DNA from: Lactococcus taiwanensis
Lineage (GTDB): Bacteria > Bacillota > Bacilli > Lactobacillales > Streptococcaceae
Direction: 5' to 3'
Assembly (NCBI RefSeq): GCF_014905395.1
Contig: NZ_BNDT01000005.1
Coordinates: 124,001-188,000 of the forward strand
Length of the DNA: 64,000 nucleotides
Position 1 is the first letter of the stretch, and each line of letters begins with the position of its first letter. The notes under the pieces were generated by a model, which saw nothing but the letters and a program-made list of their open reading frames with translations, made no database searches and was not told the DNA's origin. Positions 7,904 to 16,700 of this stretch are shown in pieces. Both the position numbers and the translations under genes were made by a program.

Positions 7904-8983
7904 TTACTTTTTGATCAAGTCTGCAAAAATCATCCGTCCTGCACTTGTTTGCAGCACTTTAGCAACCTCAACGGTGACCGTCTTATCTATGAGTTTAGCT
8001 GCATCCTCAATGACAATCATTGTTCCATCTGGTAAGTAAGCCACACCTTGTTGACGCTCCGAGCCTGCTCTTATGATTTGAACATTGATATGTTCTCCGA
8101 CTACGAGCTGTGTCTTCACTGCATTAGCAAGATCATTGATATTAAGAACTTGTACACCTTGAATCTCAGCCACTTTGTTAAGATTAAAATCATTCGTCAC
8201 AAGTTTTGAACCCGTAGTGCTTGCGTATTTGAGCAGTTTGGTATCGACTTCTCGGATTTCTTTGAAATCTGTTTGTGAAATCTCCACATTTTCAAACTTA
8301 GTTAATTCATTAACCAGATCAAGTCCACGGCGACCCTTAGCGCGTTTAAGAGGATCAGAACTATCTGAGATTAATTGTAACTCCAAAATCACAAAGTTAG
8401 GAACGATGATTTTATCAGAAATAAAGCCAGTTTTAATAACATCTAATATTCTGCCATCAATAATTGAGCTTGTATCAAGTAAAATACTGCTTTCTATTAC
8501 AGGTGTTTGACTTACCACTGGTTCGGTATTTTCTGTGGCTAAAGCCTCACGACGTTTTCTAAAAAGAACCTTGGCAATCTCATCTCCTCGTTTATCGAAA
8601 AGGACATAACCTAAATAAATCATGATCAAAACAAAAACAAAAGAGATCACATTACTTAATATCGGTACATCTAAAAAGCGCAGCGGCACGCTACCAATTA
8701 CTCCCACAAGCAGTCCTAGCACTATCCCAATAACATTGAAAACGACTTTCGACATGTTCATTTTTGAAATTTTAGAATCAATTTTTTTCAACGCATTCAG
8801 CATTGAACCGGCAAAAATAAATGAAAGAATAATAAAAATAATTGCACCAATAACACCGTCAACAACTTCGTACTGCAAAATTCCTTTGTTCCATCCAAAT
8901 AATTTTAGAAACGATGGCACAACGGCAACACCTAATGATGCTCCGATGACTGTCATAATAAGATGAATCATCCAACGACGCAT
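7904..8983 (-). CDS. yacL: PIN/TRAM domain membrane protein YacL
   Basis: The 359-residue protein has four N-terminal membrane segments, a PIN nuclease-like domain (LLDTSSIIDGRI with the first acidic residues, then KRAKGRRGLD and LVTNDFNLNKVA) and a C-terminal TRAM domain (VGEHINVQIIRAGSERQQGVAYL...GTMIVIEDA). This is the architecture of B. subtilis YacL. In many Firmicutes it lies next to radA, as here. RNA is the likely target of PIN and TRAM modules, but the cellular role is not established. Confidence 0.92.
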   Translation of the reverse strand: MRRWMIHLIMTVIGASLGVAVVPSFLKLFGWNKGILQYEVVDGVIGAIIFIILSFIFAGSMLNALKKIDSKISKMNMSKVVFNVIGIVLGLLVGVIGSVPLRFLDVPILSNVISFVFVLIMIYLGYVLFDKRGDEIAKVLFRKRREALATENTEPVVSQTPVIESSILLDTSSIIDGRILDVIKTGFISDKIIVPNFVILELQLISDSSDPLKRAKGRRGLDLVNELTKFENVEISQTDFKEIREVDTKLLKYASTTGSKLVTNDFNLNKVAEIQGVQVLNINDLANAVKTQLVVGEHINVQIIRAGSERQQGVAYLPDGTMIVIEDAAKLIDKTVTVEVAKVLQTSAGRMIFADLIKK

Positions 8984-9015
8984 AATTTTCCTCCTGTTTA
9001 AAAAATGGTTGGGCT

Positions 9016-9054
9016 TACAAAAAGCCCTGTGTTAATTATAACACACAGGGCTTT
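9016..9054 (-). terminator. Terminator after radA
   Basis: AAAGCCCTGTGT (9021-9032) pairs perfectly with ACACAGGGCTTT (9043-9054). On the minus strand it is followed by TTTTTG. It separates radA from yacL, so yacL needs its own promoter or read-through. Confidence 0.8.
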
Positions 9055-9177
9055 AATATTACTTATATAAACATGAGAATTTTAAGACCATTCTCATATG
9101 TTTAAAGCATGCTATGTTAAAAAAGCGCTTGTCACTCTGCCTTGACAGCATCATAAGATTGTAGCGACAACACTGGC

Positions 9178-10539
9178 TTACCCAAACACCATTTTTAAAC
9201 ACTCGTTGAGAGTAGCTACTCCAATTACTTCAATGGAAGTCGGAATAGCTATCCCTGTAATGGAATTCTTAGGGGCATATACCTTCTTAAAACCTAGCTT
9301 AGCTGCTTCATTTAGTCGTTGTTCAATACGTGTAACGCGTCGGATTTCTCCTGTGAGGCCAATCTCTCCAATAAAGCACTCACGTGCATCCGTGGGTAAT
9401 TCTTTGTAGCTTGACGCAACTGCGACGGCAACTGCCAAGTCAATTGCAGGCTCATCTAGCTTAACTCCCCCTGCTGACTTGAGATAAGCATCCTGATTTT
9501 GTAAAAGTAATCCTGTTCGTTTCTCAAGCACGGCCATAATCAAACTAACTCGATTAAAATCAAGTCCTGAGGTGGTTCGTTTAGCATTGCCAAACATAGT
9601 GGGGGTGGTTAACGCCTGTATTTCTACTAAAATTGGACGTGTCCCTTCTAGAGCACAGACAATAGCAGAACCTGTCGAGCCTTCGAGTCGTTCTTCTAGG
9701 AAAACTTCAGAAGGATTCGTCACCTCAACTAAACCGTGACCCTGCATTTCAAAAATACCAATCTCATTCGTAGAACCAAAACGATTCTTTACAGCTCTCA
9801 GAATACGAAAGGTGTTGTTGCGTTCTCCTTCGAAATAGAGGACCGTATCCACCATATGTTCTAACATCCGTGGTCCAGCAAGTTGGCCTTCTTTAGTCAC
9901 ATGCCCAACAATGAATGTAGCAATATCGTTAGTTTTAGCAATTTGCATCAGTTCACCAGTCACTTCACGCACTTGACTTACTGAGCCTTGGGTAGATTGA
10001 ATTTCTGGGGACATGATTGTTTGTATAGAATCAATAATCAAAAAGTTGGGTTTTAGTCGCTCGACTTCTGCTCTTATGGATTGCATATTAGTTTCGGCAT
10101 ACAGATAAAAGTCTCGATCAATATCCCCTAAACGTTCAGCGCGTAATTTGATTTGTTGCGCAGACTCTTCCCCACTGACATACATTACTCTACCACGAGA
10201 AGCAAGTTGGGTTGAAACTTGTAAGAGTAGTGTAGATTTCCCAATCCCCGGATCTCCACCAATTAGGACGAGTGAGCCAGGAACGACCCCTCCTCCCAAG
10301 ACTCGATTGAATTCATCTAGATCGGTCTCAACTCGGGGCGTTTCAAAGAGTTCTACTTCATCTAGTTTCATTGGTTTTGAACGCTCACCACTCATTGAAA
10401 CCCGCTGATTCTTGACCTCTTGAACTTCGACCTCTTCAACAAAAGAGGACCATTCTCCACAATTTGGACAACGCCCGAGATATTTAGCAGATTTATAGCC
10501 ACAATTTTGACAAACAAAGGATGATTTTTTCTTTGCCAT
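9178..10539 (-). CDS. radA: DNA repair protein RadA
   Basis: The 453-residue protein has a four-Cys zinc finger (C10, C13, C24, C27), a RecA-type ATPase with Walker [10 protein letters not shown] (95-103), the RadA-specific KNRFG motif at 251-255 and a C-terminal Lon-protease-like domain. RadA is a branch-migration helicase used in recombination and, in streptococci, in natural transformation, which is relevant given the comG operon in this window. The ATG is preceded by GGAGG. Confidence 0.97.
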   Translation of the reverse strand: MAKKKSSFVCQNCGYKSAKYLGRCPNCGEWSSFVEEVEVQEVKNQRVSMSGERSKPMKLDEVELFETPRVETDLDEFNRVLGGGVVPGSLVLIGGDPGIGKSTLLLQVSTQLASRGRVMYVSGEESAQQIKLRAERLGDIDRDFYLYAETNMQSIRAEVERLKPNFLIIDSIQTIMSPEIQSTQGSVSQVREVTGELMQIAKTNDIATFIVGHVTKEGQLAGPRMLEHMVDTVLYFEGERNNTFRILRAVKNRFGSTNEIGIFEMQGHGLVEVTNPSEVFLEERLEGSTGSAIVCALEGTRPILVEIQALTTPTMFGNAKRTTSGLDFNRVSLIMAVLEKRTGLLLQNQDAYLKSAGGVKLDEPAIDLAVAVAVASSYKELPTDARECFIGEIGLTGEIRRVTRIEQRLNEAAKLGFKKVYAPKNSITGIAIPTSIEVIGVATLNECLKMVFG

Positions 10540-10582
10540 TTTTCCTCCTAATTATTTATACGATAATTTTTTTGAAATGTAA

Positions 10583-10603
10583 CAAAAAAGCGGACATACC
10601 GCT
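10583..10603 (-). terminator. Hairpin with T-tract downstream of the HMA gene
   Basis: AGCGG (10589-10593) and CCGCT (10599-10603); on the minus strand six T follow. It lies 220 bases past the HMA stop. The rest of 10604-10822 shows no gene or clear signal. Confidence 0.55.
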
Positions 10604-10822
10604 AATTTTTTAGTTTAAAGGATTTTTTCTCCTTTTATTTTATCATAATTTCAACCCTTTGTTGGCTTTTGTTACTGATTAGAGCACTAATTGACTAGTC
10701 GAAAATCACCTTTCCTCTTGATTTGCTAAACTTAATAATAAGGCTTGGAAAATTTTTACTCAATGGCTCATCTGCCATGATGCCTCTACGTTGCCACGGA
10801 TAGTAGTGTCAGTATATTTTGC

Positions 10823-11050
10823 TCACATCGCGGCTGTTTTGCTAGATAAAACTGGATAGCCCAGCTTTTCAATTTTGCTGACCAATTGATCAGCACTGAC
10901 AAGTTCTTCCTCAAATTCTGCTTTGACTTTTGAGGCGTTGAAAAGTACCTTGACACAACGAACACCCTTCGTTTTTAGCATTGCCCCTTCAATTTTTGCC
11001 ATACAGGATGGACAAGTCAAGTCCTCTAACTTCATTGTTACTTTAGTCAT
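10823..11050 (-). CDS. Heavy-metal-associated (HMA) domain protein, CopZ-like
   Basis: The 75-residue protein is a single ferredoxin-like HMA domain with metal-binding LTCPSC at residues 11-16. It has the usual AxxKIEGA helix and a GYPV ending. Such proteins carry copper(I), or less often zinc, to P1B ATPases. The nearby P-type ATPase lacks its own N-terminal HMA domain and its promoter shares a 16-bp palindrome with this gene, so the two probably work together. AGGAGG supports the start. A variant of the palindromic repeat (CTGAC-CAATTG-ATCAG, 10878-10893) lies inside the gene. Confidence 0.88.
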   Translation of the reverse strand: MTKVTMKLEDLTCPSCMAKIEGAMLKTKGVRCVKVLFNASKVKAEFEEELVSADQLVSKIEKLGYPVLSSKTAAM

Positions 11051-11090
11051 TATGTTCCTCCTATGCGCGCCGTGCGCTTTTGATTCTTTT

Positions 11091-11133
11091 ATTATAGGAC
11101 ACTCACCCTCTCAAATCCTTGATTGCTATCAAG
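11091..11133 (-). promoter_or_regulatory. HMA gene promoter with metal-module palindrome
   Basis: On the minus strand TATAAT (11096-11091). A 16-bp element, CTTGATTGCTATCAAG (plus strand 11118-11133), ends 21 bp upstream. No good -35 box is seen. The same element at the same distance precedes the P-type ATPase gene. Confidence 0.65.
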
Positions 11134-11169
11134 AAAAAGTAGGCTTCAAACAAAAAAGGCTCAAAGTAA

Positions 11170-11196
11170 AAAGCCAGCTCTGAGAGCGCTGGCCTA
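11170..11196 (-). terminator. Terminator after the small ORF at 11.2 kb
   Basis: GCCAGC (11173-11178) and GCTGGC (11188-11193), followed on the minus strand by TTTTTAC. Confidence 0.75.
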
Positions 11197-11198
11197 TT

Positions 11199-11444
11199 CT
11201 AATTTTCCACGCCTAACATATAGAGTGTGATTTCATCCAAAATCGGGCGCTCAGTCGCAGTACATATCCCGCTATAGATAAGTTCGCCTTTTTGCCAACC
11301 CTGAATGATAAAGCGTGCGCAATTTCCGCCATTGTGAGCAATAATCAACTCGTTGTCCACAAAATCTACCTGCCAAGCCTGATAAGTTGCTTGTCCGGTG
11401 CTCATGGCTTCGTCTATCATTTTTTTGAAATTTTGTTCTAACAT
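11199..11444 (-). CDS. Small protein of unknown function
   Basis: I do not recognise this 81-residue, mildly acidic soluble protein. It contains IIAHNGGNCARFIIQGW in the middle, and has no membrane segment or signal peptide. The ATG at 11444 sits eight bases after a strong AAGGAGG; a GTG nine bases further up overlaps that site and is less likely. It lies between the HMA gene and the P-type ATPase and has its own terminator, with an ATPase terminator just upstream, so it may be transcribed alone. Confidence 0.65.
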   Translation of the reverse strand: MLEQNFKKMIDEAMSTGQATYQAWQVDFVDNELIIAHNGGNCARFIIQGWQKGELIYSGICTATERPILDEITLYMLGVEN

Positions 11445-11526
11445 CCTCCTCACCTCCTTGTAAAAGCTCTTACTTTTTATTATACTTCTTTTTTAAAATA
11501 ATGCTTCATCATCAGTTCGAGGTTTA

Positions 11527-11566
11527 CAAAAAAAGCTACTGACCAATCTGTCAGTAGCTTTTACTT
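11527..11566 (-). terminator. P-type ATPase terminator built on a CTGAC-N6-GTCAG palindrome (copy 5)
   Basis: The repeat at 11539-11554 (centre CAATCT) is extended to AAAAGCTACTGAC/GTCAGTAGCTTTT and followed on the minus strand by a T run. Confidence 0.9.
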
Positions 11567-11567
11567 T

Positions 11568-13436
11568 TTATTTTTTATGAAAAGGGATTAAACGCATTGC
11601 ATTGAAGATGACCGCCAAGATCGACCCTTCATGAACAAACATCCCTGTACTCATCGTGACAAATTGTCCAATGAGGCCTGTCCCTCCGAGAACCAATCCC
11701 ATTAATAAAAATAATACGACACCAATTGCTGCAGCAATGTTTTCTCTCATATTCACCACAGCCTTCTTTGATAGCGCATAGGCATGCACCAGCTCCGAAA
11801 AGGAAGAAGTCATCAGTACCACATCTGAAGTTTCAATTGCCACATCTGTTCCTGATCCCATCGCAATACCGATATCTGCTTGGGCTAGACTTGGTGCATC
11901 GTTGATCCCATCTCCTATAAACGCCACCCGTTTTCCCTGCTTCTGGAGCTCTTGGAGCACTTCAACTTTTTGTTCTGGTAAAAGTCCCGCCTGAACTTTG
12001 TCAATCTCCAATTGTGCTGCGATCGCCTTAGCAGTTTCCTCATTATCGCCTGTCAACATCATAATTTGGGAAATGCCTAACTTCTTAAGCTGCCTAAGCG
12101 CAGTTTTTGCCTCTGGGCGTAACTCATCAGCAATAGCGTAGATTATTTTTAAGACGCCCTCAAAAGCGACTAATACGGTTGACGCGCCTTGTGCTTGCAG
12201 CCTAAGCAAATCCTTTTTTTGTTCTTCTGTCAGTAAAACTTTCTGTTCTGTCAGTAGCTTTTCATTACCAATCACTAACTCCTGCGCAATAAGTCCTTGA
12301 CCTTTGATGACTTTGGTCACTGTAAGATTACTGACAGCCTGGTCAGTAAAAGCGAGAGTCGTTTGATCAATAGCTTTTAGTATTGCTTTAGCTAATGGAT
12401 GATCTGATTGACGTTCAGCTAGAACAACACGTCTAAGTAGAGCTTTGGTAGCCCCATAATCTTTTACCGCCACGACTTGGGTGTTTCCTTTAGTTAATGT
12501 ACCTGTCTTATCCAAAAGGAGTGTGTCCACCTGATGAAAAGTATTCATCACTTCTCCTCCTTTAATCAAGACACCGTTTTTAGCACCATTTCCAATAGCT
12601 GCAACGTTCGAAACCGGAGCACCTATTACAAGCGCCCCCGGGCATCCTAAAACCAGGAGCGTAATCGCAAGCTTAAGATCTTGACTCCAAAAGAGAAGCA
12701 TTAGAGAGAGCAAGAGAACAAACGGGGTATAGAACTTTGCAAAACGATCGATAAATTTTTCAGCGGGTGATTTAGCATCCTGTGCCTCCTCTACCAGCTC
12801 GATAATCTTACCAAAGGTCGTTTCCTCCCCTATTTTCTGCGCGCTCACATAGAGGGTGCCATCTTCCAAAATTGACCCCGCAAATACCTTATCTCCGATA
12901 GCCTTCTTAACATGTTTTGCTTCTCCTGTAATCGATGCTTCATTGACAAAGCCTTCTCCGTCCGTCACAGCCCCATCAACAGGGACTTGTGCGCCTGTTT
13001 TAACCAACAGCACCATACCAAGCTCTACTGCCTCAATTTCCACCTCCTTTCCAGAAGCTTGCAAAGCCACGGTGGGTGCCATTTGGGTTAAGGATTTGAT
13101 TGATGCCCTCGTTTTTTCTAAAGTTTTCTTCTCTAAAAATCCCCCCAAAGCAAAGAGGAAGGTCACCATAGCCGATTCTTCGTATTCCCCGATAGCTAGA
13201 GCGCCCAATACTGCAAGTGACACCAACACTTCTATTGAAAGTTGTCTGACCCGTACCGCTTGAAAAGCATGGAGAACCACTGGAATAAAACCTATCAATG
13301 AAGCGATAAACATCGTACTCCCCCTTAAGTTTTTCCATCCCATAAGTTGTCCAAAAAAGCCACTAGCAATGAGAGTGCCACACAAAACCATTATCCCTCC
13401 TGCATGACCTTCTACTATTTTTTGAAATTTAAGCAT
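11568..13436 (-). CDS. P1B-type heavy-metal-translocating ATPase with CPG motif
   Basis: The 622-residue pump has all P1B landmarks: DKTGTLTKGNT with the phosphorylated Asp at about residue 309, SDHPLAKAIL (P1B HP motif), ITGEAKHV, and GDGINDAPS. The metal-site helix reads GCPGALVIGAPVS (CPG at about 265-267) where copper and zinc pumps usually have CPC and cobalt pumps SPC. There is no N-terminal HMA domain. Metal specificity is therefore open. I start at 13436; the frame continues to 13565, but that extension runs into the tRNA-Thr gene. The promoter element is shared with the HMA gene, suggesting one metal-responsive activator. Confidence 0.88.
   Translation of the reverse strand: MLKFQKIVEGHAGGIMVLCGTLIASGFFGQLMGWKNLRGSTMFIASLIGFIPVVLHAFQAVRVRQLSIEVLVSLAVLGALAIGEYEESAMVTFLFALGGFLEKKTLEKTRASIKSLTQMAPTVALQASGKEVEIEAVELGMVLLVKTGAQVPVDGAVTDGEGFVNEASITGEAKHVKKAIGDKVFAGSILEDGTLYVSAQKIGEETTFGKIIELVEEAQDAKSPAEKFIDRFAKFYTPFVLLLSLMLLFWSQDLKLAITLLVLGCPGALVIGAPVSNVAAIGNGAKNGVLIKGGEVMNTFHQVDTLLLDKTGTLTKGNTQVVAVKDYGATKALLRRVVLAERQSDHPLAKAILKAIDQTTLAFTDQAVSNLTVTKVIKGQGLIAQELVIGNEKLLTEQKVLLTEEQKKDLLRLQAQGASTVLVAFEGVLKIIYAIADELRPEAKTALRQLKKLGISQIMMLTGDNEETAKAIAAQLEIDKVQAGLLPEQKVEVLQELQKQGKRVAFIGDGINDAPSLAQADIGIAMGSGTDVAIETSDVVLMTSSFSELVHAYALSKKAVVNMRENIAAAIGVVLFLLMGLVLGGTGLIGQFVTMSTGMFVHEGSILAVIFNAMRLIPFHKK
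12331..12346. repeat. CTGAC-N6-GTCAG palindrome, copy 6 (inside the P-type ATPase gene)
   Basis: Centre AGCCTG, with full TTACTGAC/GTCAGTAA symmetry. It encodes TDQAVSN in the nucleotide-binding loop. Confidence 0.9.
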
Positions 13437-13468
13437 TATTCTTATTCCCTCTATTTTTCTTACTTTTA

Positions 13469-13511
13469 ATTTTAGAGGAATAGGCCGTTCAATGTCTTGA
13501 CGGCTATCAAG
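13469..13511 (-). promoter_or_regulatory. P-type ATPase promoter with metal-module palindrome
   Basis: On the minus strand TAAAAT (13474-13469). The element CTTGACGGCTATCAAG (plus 13496-13511) ends 21 bp upstream, the same geometry as before the HMA gene. Confidence 0.65.
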
Positions 13512-13514
13512 AAA

Positions 13515-13541
13515 ATAAAAAAAGTCTCCCTCAGGAGACTT
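13515..13541 (-). terminator. Terminator of tRNA-Thr
   Basis: AAGTCTCC (13522-13529) and GGAGACTT (13534-13541), followed on the minus strand by seven T, directly after the tRNA. Confidence 0.85.
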
Positions 13542-13559
13542 CATCAGCAAAATATAAAA

Positions 13560-13632
13560 TGCCATTGAACAGAATCGAACTGTCGACCTTCACCTTACCA
13601 TGGTGCTGCTCTACCGACTGAGCTACAACGGC
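13560..13632 (-). tRNA. tRNA-Thr (anticodon GGT)
   Basis: On the minus strand the acceptor GCCGTTG pairs with CAATGGC (one G-T). The D arm is GCTC...GAGC, the anticodon loop ATGGTAA gives anticodon GGT, and the T arm is GACAG-TTCGATT-CTGTT with discriminator A. The CCA end is not encoded. The pair 27-43 is a G-A mismatch. It has its own terminator and a likely promoter at 13697-13724. Confidence 0.92.
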
Positions 13633-13696
13633 GCTTTAAATAATCCTTCAACGCCCCAGAATCCACTTCATGCAGTTCTGTAAAACGTACTTTATT

Positions 13697-13724
13697 ATTT
13701 TACCAAAATATCAAAAAAAATCAA
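13697..13724 (-). promoter_or_regulatory. Probable tRNA-Thr promoter
   Basis: On the minus strand TTGATT (13724-13719), 16 bp and TAAAAT (13702-13697), about 60 bases before the tRNA. Confidence 0.55.
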
Positions 13725-13757
13725 CTCAAAAAAGCCAGCTTACGCAGACTTTTTGAG
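13725..13757 (-). terminator. Probable terminator of the giant surface protein gene
   Basis: CTCAAAAAAG (13725-13734) can pair with CTTTTTGAG (13749-13757); a T run follows on the minus strand. Confidence 0.5.
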
Positions 13758-13761
13758 AAAT

Positions 13762-16700
13762 TTACTTCAGTTTTTTCCACCAGTAACCTCTACTCGGCAA
13801 GGTTATTAACAAAACGAAGCCAAGTAATGCTAAGACCACCTCAAGCGTACTATTAAGTCGAGGTAATCGTCCTGTTTTAGCACCACTACTATCAGGCGGG
13901 AGTGCGCCGCCACTTAATCTTTTTTCAGACTCGGGCACTGGACTTTGACCGATTTTAAAGTTAGCAAAACGTATCCCACGACCATCTGACGTCCAGCCTC
14001 GATATTCCGGAAAATTGTTCATGTCATCAAAGACAAGAACATTAGGATGATCAACGGAACGACGAGCCAAACGAATCTGCACGCGCCCATCTGCTGATAG
14101 TGCTGCTGCTTGGTCCATATAAGCCACAATCATTGTATCAGACTTCTGATAACCTGCGGGCGGGGTGGGCTCGCTGATGATGTAGAGGTTCCCACGTGAC
14201 ATGTTGTTAATCGTTTTTTCGCCTTCAATGGTCGACAGGGTCGCTCCAGTTGTCGCATCAACATTATACTCACTCGCTTGCTCTCCTGTGCCCCGCAGAT
14301 TGAGACTTGTCAAATCAAGCTGCGACATTGTAGCAAAATTACCTCCATCATCCCAACGCTCCACCCAGCGTAAACGAAACTGTGTGTCCATCTTCTGATT
14401 GGTGTCCGCATCAACCTTTTCGATAGAAAATCCGTGGGTCACATTTGAGGCAATATCAAAAGATAAGACGTAAGGATTAAGCTGTGCCAAGTTGATGTTA
14501 CTGGTTCTGATCAAAGCCCTTCGACCCATAGCAGGTGCAGCGACAACATCTTCTTGCTCATCCGTTGCCAAAATCAGATGATCCGGGGTACTGACAAGGC
14601 TGTCAGCAGCGATTTGCCAATCATTATCTGCTATATGATTGATGGCATCGGAGACAGTTGGCGTGTGGATGCTCCACTGACTGATCTGATCAAAACTTGG
14701 AAACAATCCCACTGCCCCTAACTTCAGAAGCTGATAGTTACTCTCATAGTCGAGTTCCACCAAACCCGCATCCCCAGTGACAATCGCTCCCGTCAGTGTA
14801 TTGGGCGCGAGTCTGCGCAATTGACCGTTTGCATCCGAACGCAGATACGTCGTGCCACTATCTGCCAGCGGATTGAGTAATGGACTGGCAAAACTCAGGG
14901 CAAATGGCATCAGTGGCTGGGTTTCTGTTGAGGTCAATACGAAGTTGACACCTGGTAGAGCGGCGTTACCAAAGTCCGCATCTTGCTTATTAACCTCCAG
15001 AAAGATTGGCAAACCAGTTAAAGTATTGGTAATGGCAAAATGATTCGCAATACCATTACCAAAGAGGGAATCAGAAACAGGGGCAATCGTTGTTTCGTAA
15101 GAACTAGTTACACTCTCCTCTAATAGTTCACTGACGAAGTACGAAATTTCTCTGACCGGACGGTCAGTAAGCTCATCAAAGTCATATTTGGGGAGATTAT
15201 CAAAGTTGAACGCCCAATCAGTAGAAGCAGAAACCTCAGCAGAAAGTTGCTGACCAGCTTGATCTAAAACAGGCTCAGCAGTCGACAGATCAATCTCCCC
15301 CAGCGCATTGTAGCCATAGCGCCAAAGCTGAACAGTGATACTTTCTGGACGAATGTTGGTTGCCTCGTCGCCTACCCATGTTTTATCTCCCGTCACAGCT
15401 TTATTTTCTACTAACGTATTCGTCAGATTAAAATCATCTGCAGCCTCATCACCTTCTTGGTAGCCCAAGGGTACATTGACCTCACGGATGGTATAGACAT
15501 ACTCGTCAAGAGCACTACTGCGATAAACCGGAAGATTTTCAAAGGTGTAGGTCCAGTCATTGCTCGCTGTAACTGTGGTTGTCAAGAAAATTTCATCATC
15601 ACGTAAAAGCTCCACCGTTACTGATTCGGGACGTAGTGCCAAGGCATTATCGTAATCATTCCAAGACTTGGTTACACTAATATCGCGCAGATTTGGTGTA
15701 AAAATATTTTTGATGTCAAATTGTCCCAACTCTACATTGTTATCAGGGTACTGCGGACTAAAATTCGCCAATGAGACTTCACGCACTTGGTAATTAATCG
15801 CACGCCCTTCCTCATCTTCTTTGGGGAGATCAACAAATTCATATTTCCAATCGTCGGAAGCAGCTACTACTTTTGTGTCTACCAACGTCGGTGCAGTTTC
15901 TGAAACTTCATCAGTCGGATAGGCCCATAGCTCAATTGTTATCTCTCTAGGCATGAATTGTTCTGGCGTATGCTCATCCCAGATTTTTTGTCCAGAAATT
16001 TTTGTCAATTCAGGTACGAAAGTATTGATAATATCGAACGTTTGCTCGTCAATTTTGACCACCTTGTCAGTATAGCGTTCCGATACATTTAACTCGCGAA
16101 TTTCGTAATCATATTTCTCTGTAGCATTTTTGTACTCTTGCAGATTTTCAAACGTATAGTCCCACTGGTTGGCATATCTCTCGCCAGCTAATTCGACTGG
16201 CTCACCATAAGCAATATTATCGCGATAAAGTTGGAAGCTAATACGCTCCGGACGATGTCCTGCACGATTACCATTATCTTCCCAGATTTTCGTAATATCA
16301 AGATCAATGTTACTCAAATCTAGAGTATTAATTATATTGAGTCCACTGATTACTGAAAGATAATGGGGCACATTAAGCTCTTTGACAGTATAAACATAAG
16401 CATTCCCCTCAAGGTCTTTGACTGGTACCAATCCGAAATCGTAGCTCCAAGTATCCGAAATTGCCTCATCCCCTTCACGTTTTGGTGCTGCAACTTCAAC
16501 TTGCCGGAGTAATTCATCATTTTGAAAAAGTTGGACGGTAATAGTAGCTGGCCGAAACTGTTCTTTCCCCTCGTCACCGCGCCATGTTTTTACCCCCTGA
16601 AGTCGCGTAACATCGCGATGATTGACCAGAGTCACTTTGAAAGTTGCTGATTGCTCATCTTTAGTGGTAATGTAGACACTCTCTTCATCATTTTCATTAT

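Noticed and set aside
10604-10822. Gene remnant between radA and the HMA gene
   Set aside because: No frame longer than a few codons shows protein-like composition or similarity I can recognise.
13437-13565. N-terminal extension of the P-type ATPase to 13565
   Set aside because: The extension would overlap tRNA-Thr and its terminator and cover the promoter; the Met at 13436 begins the family-like region.
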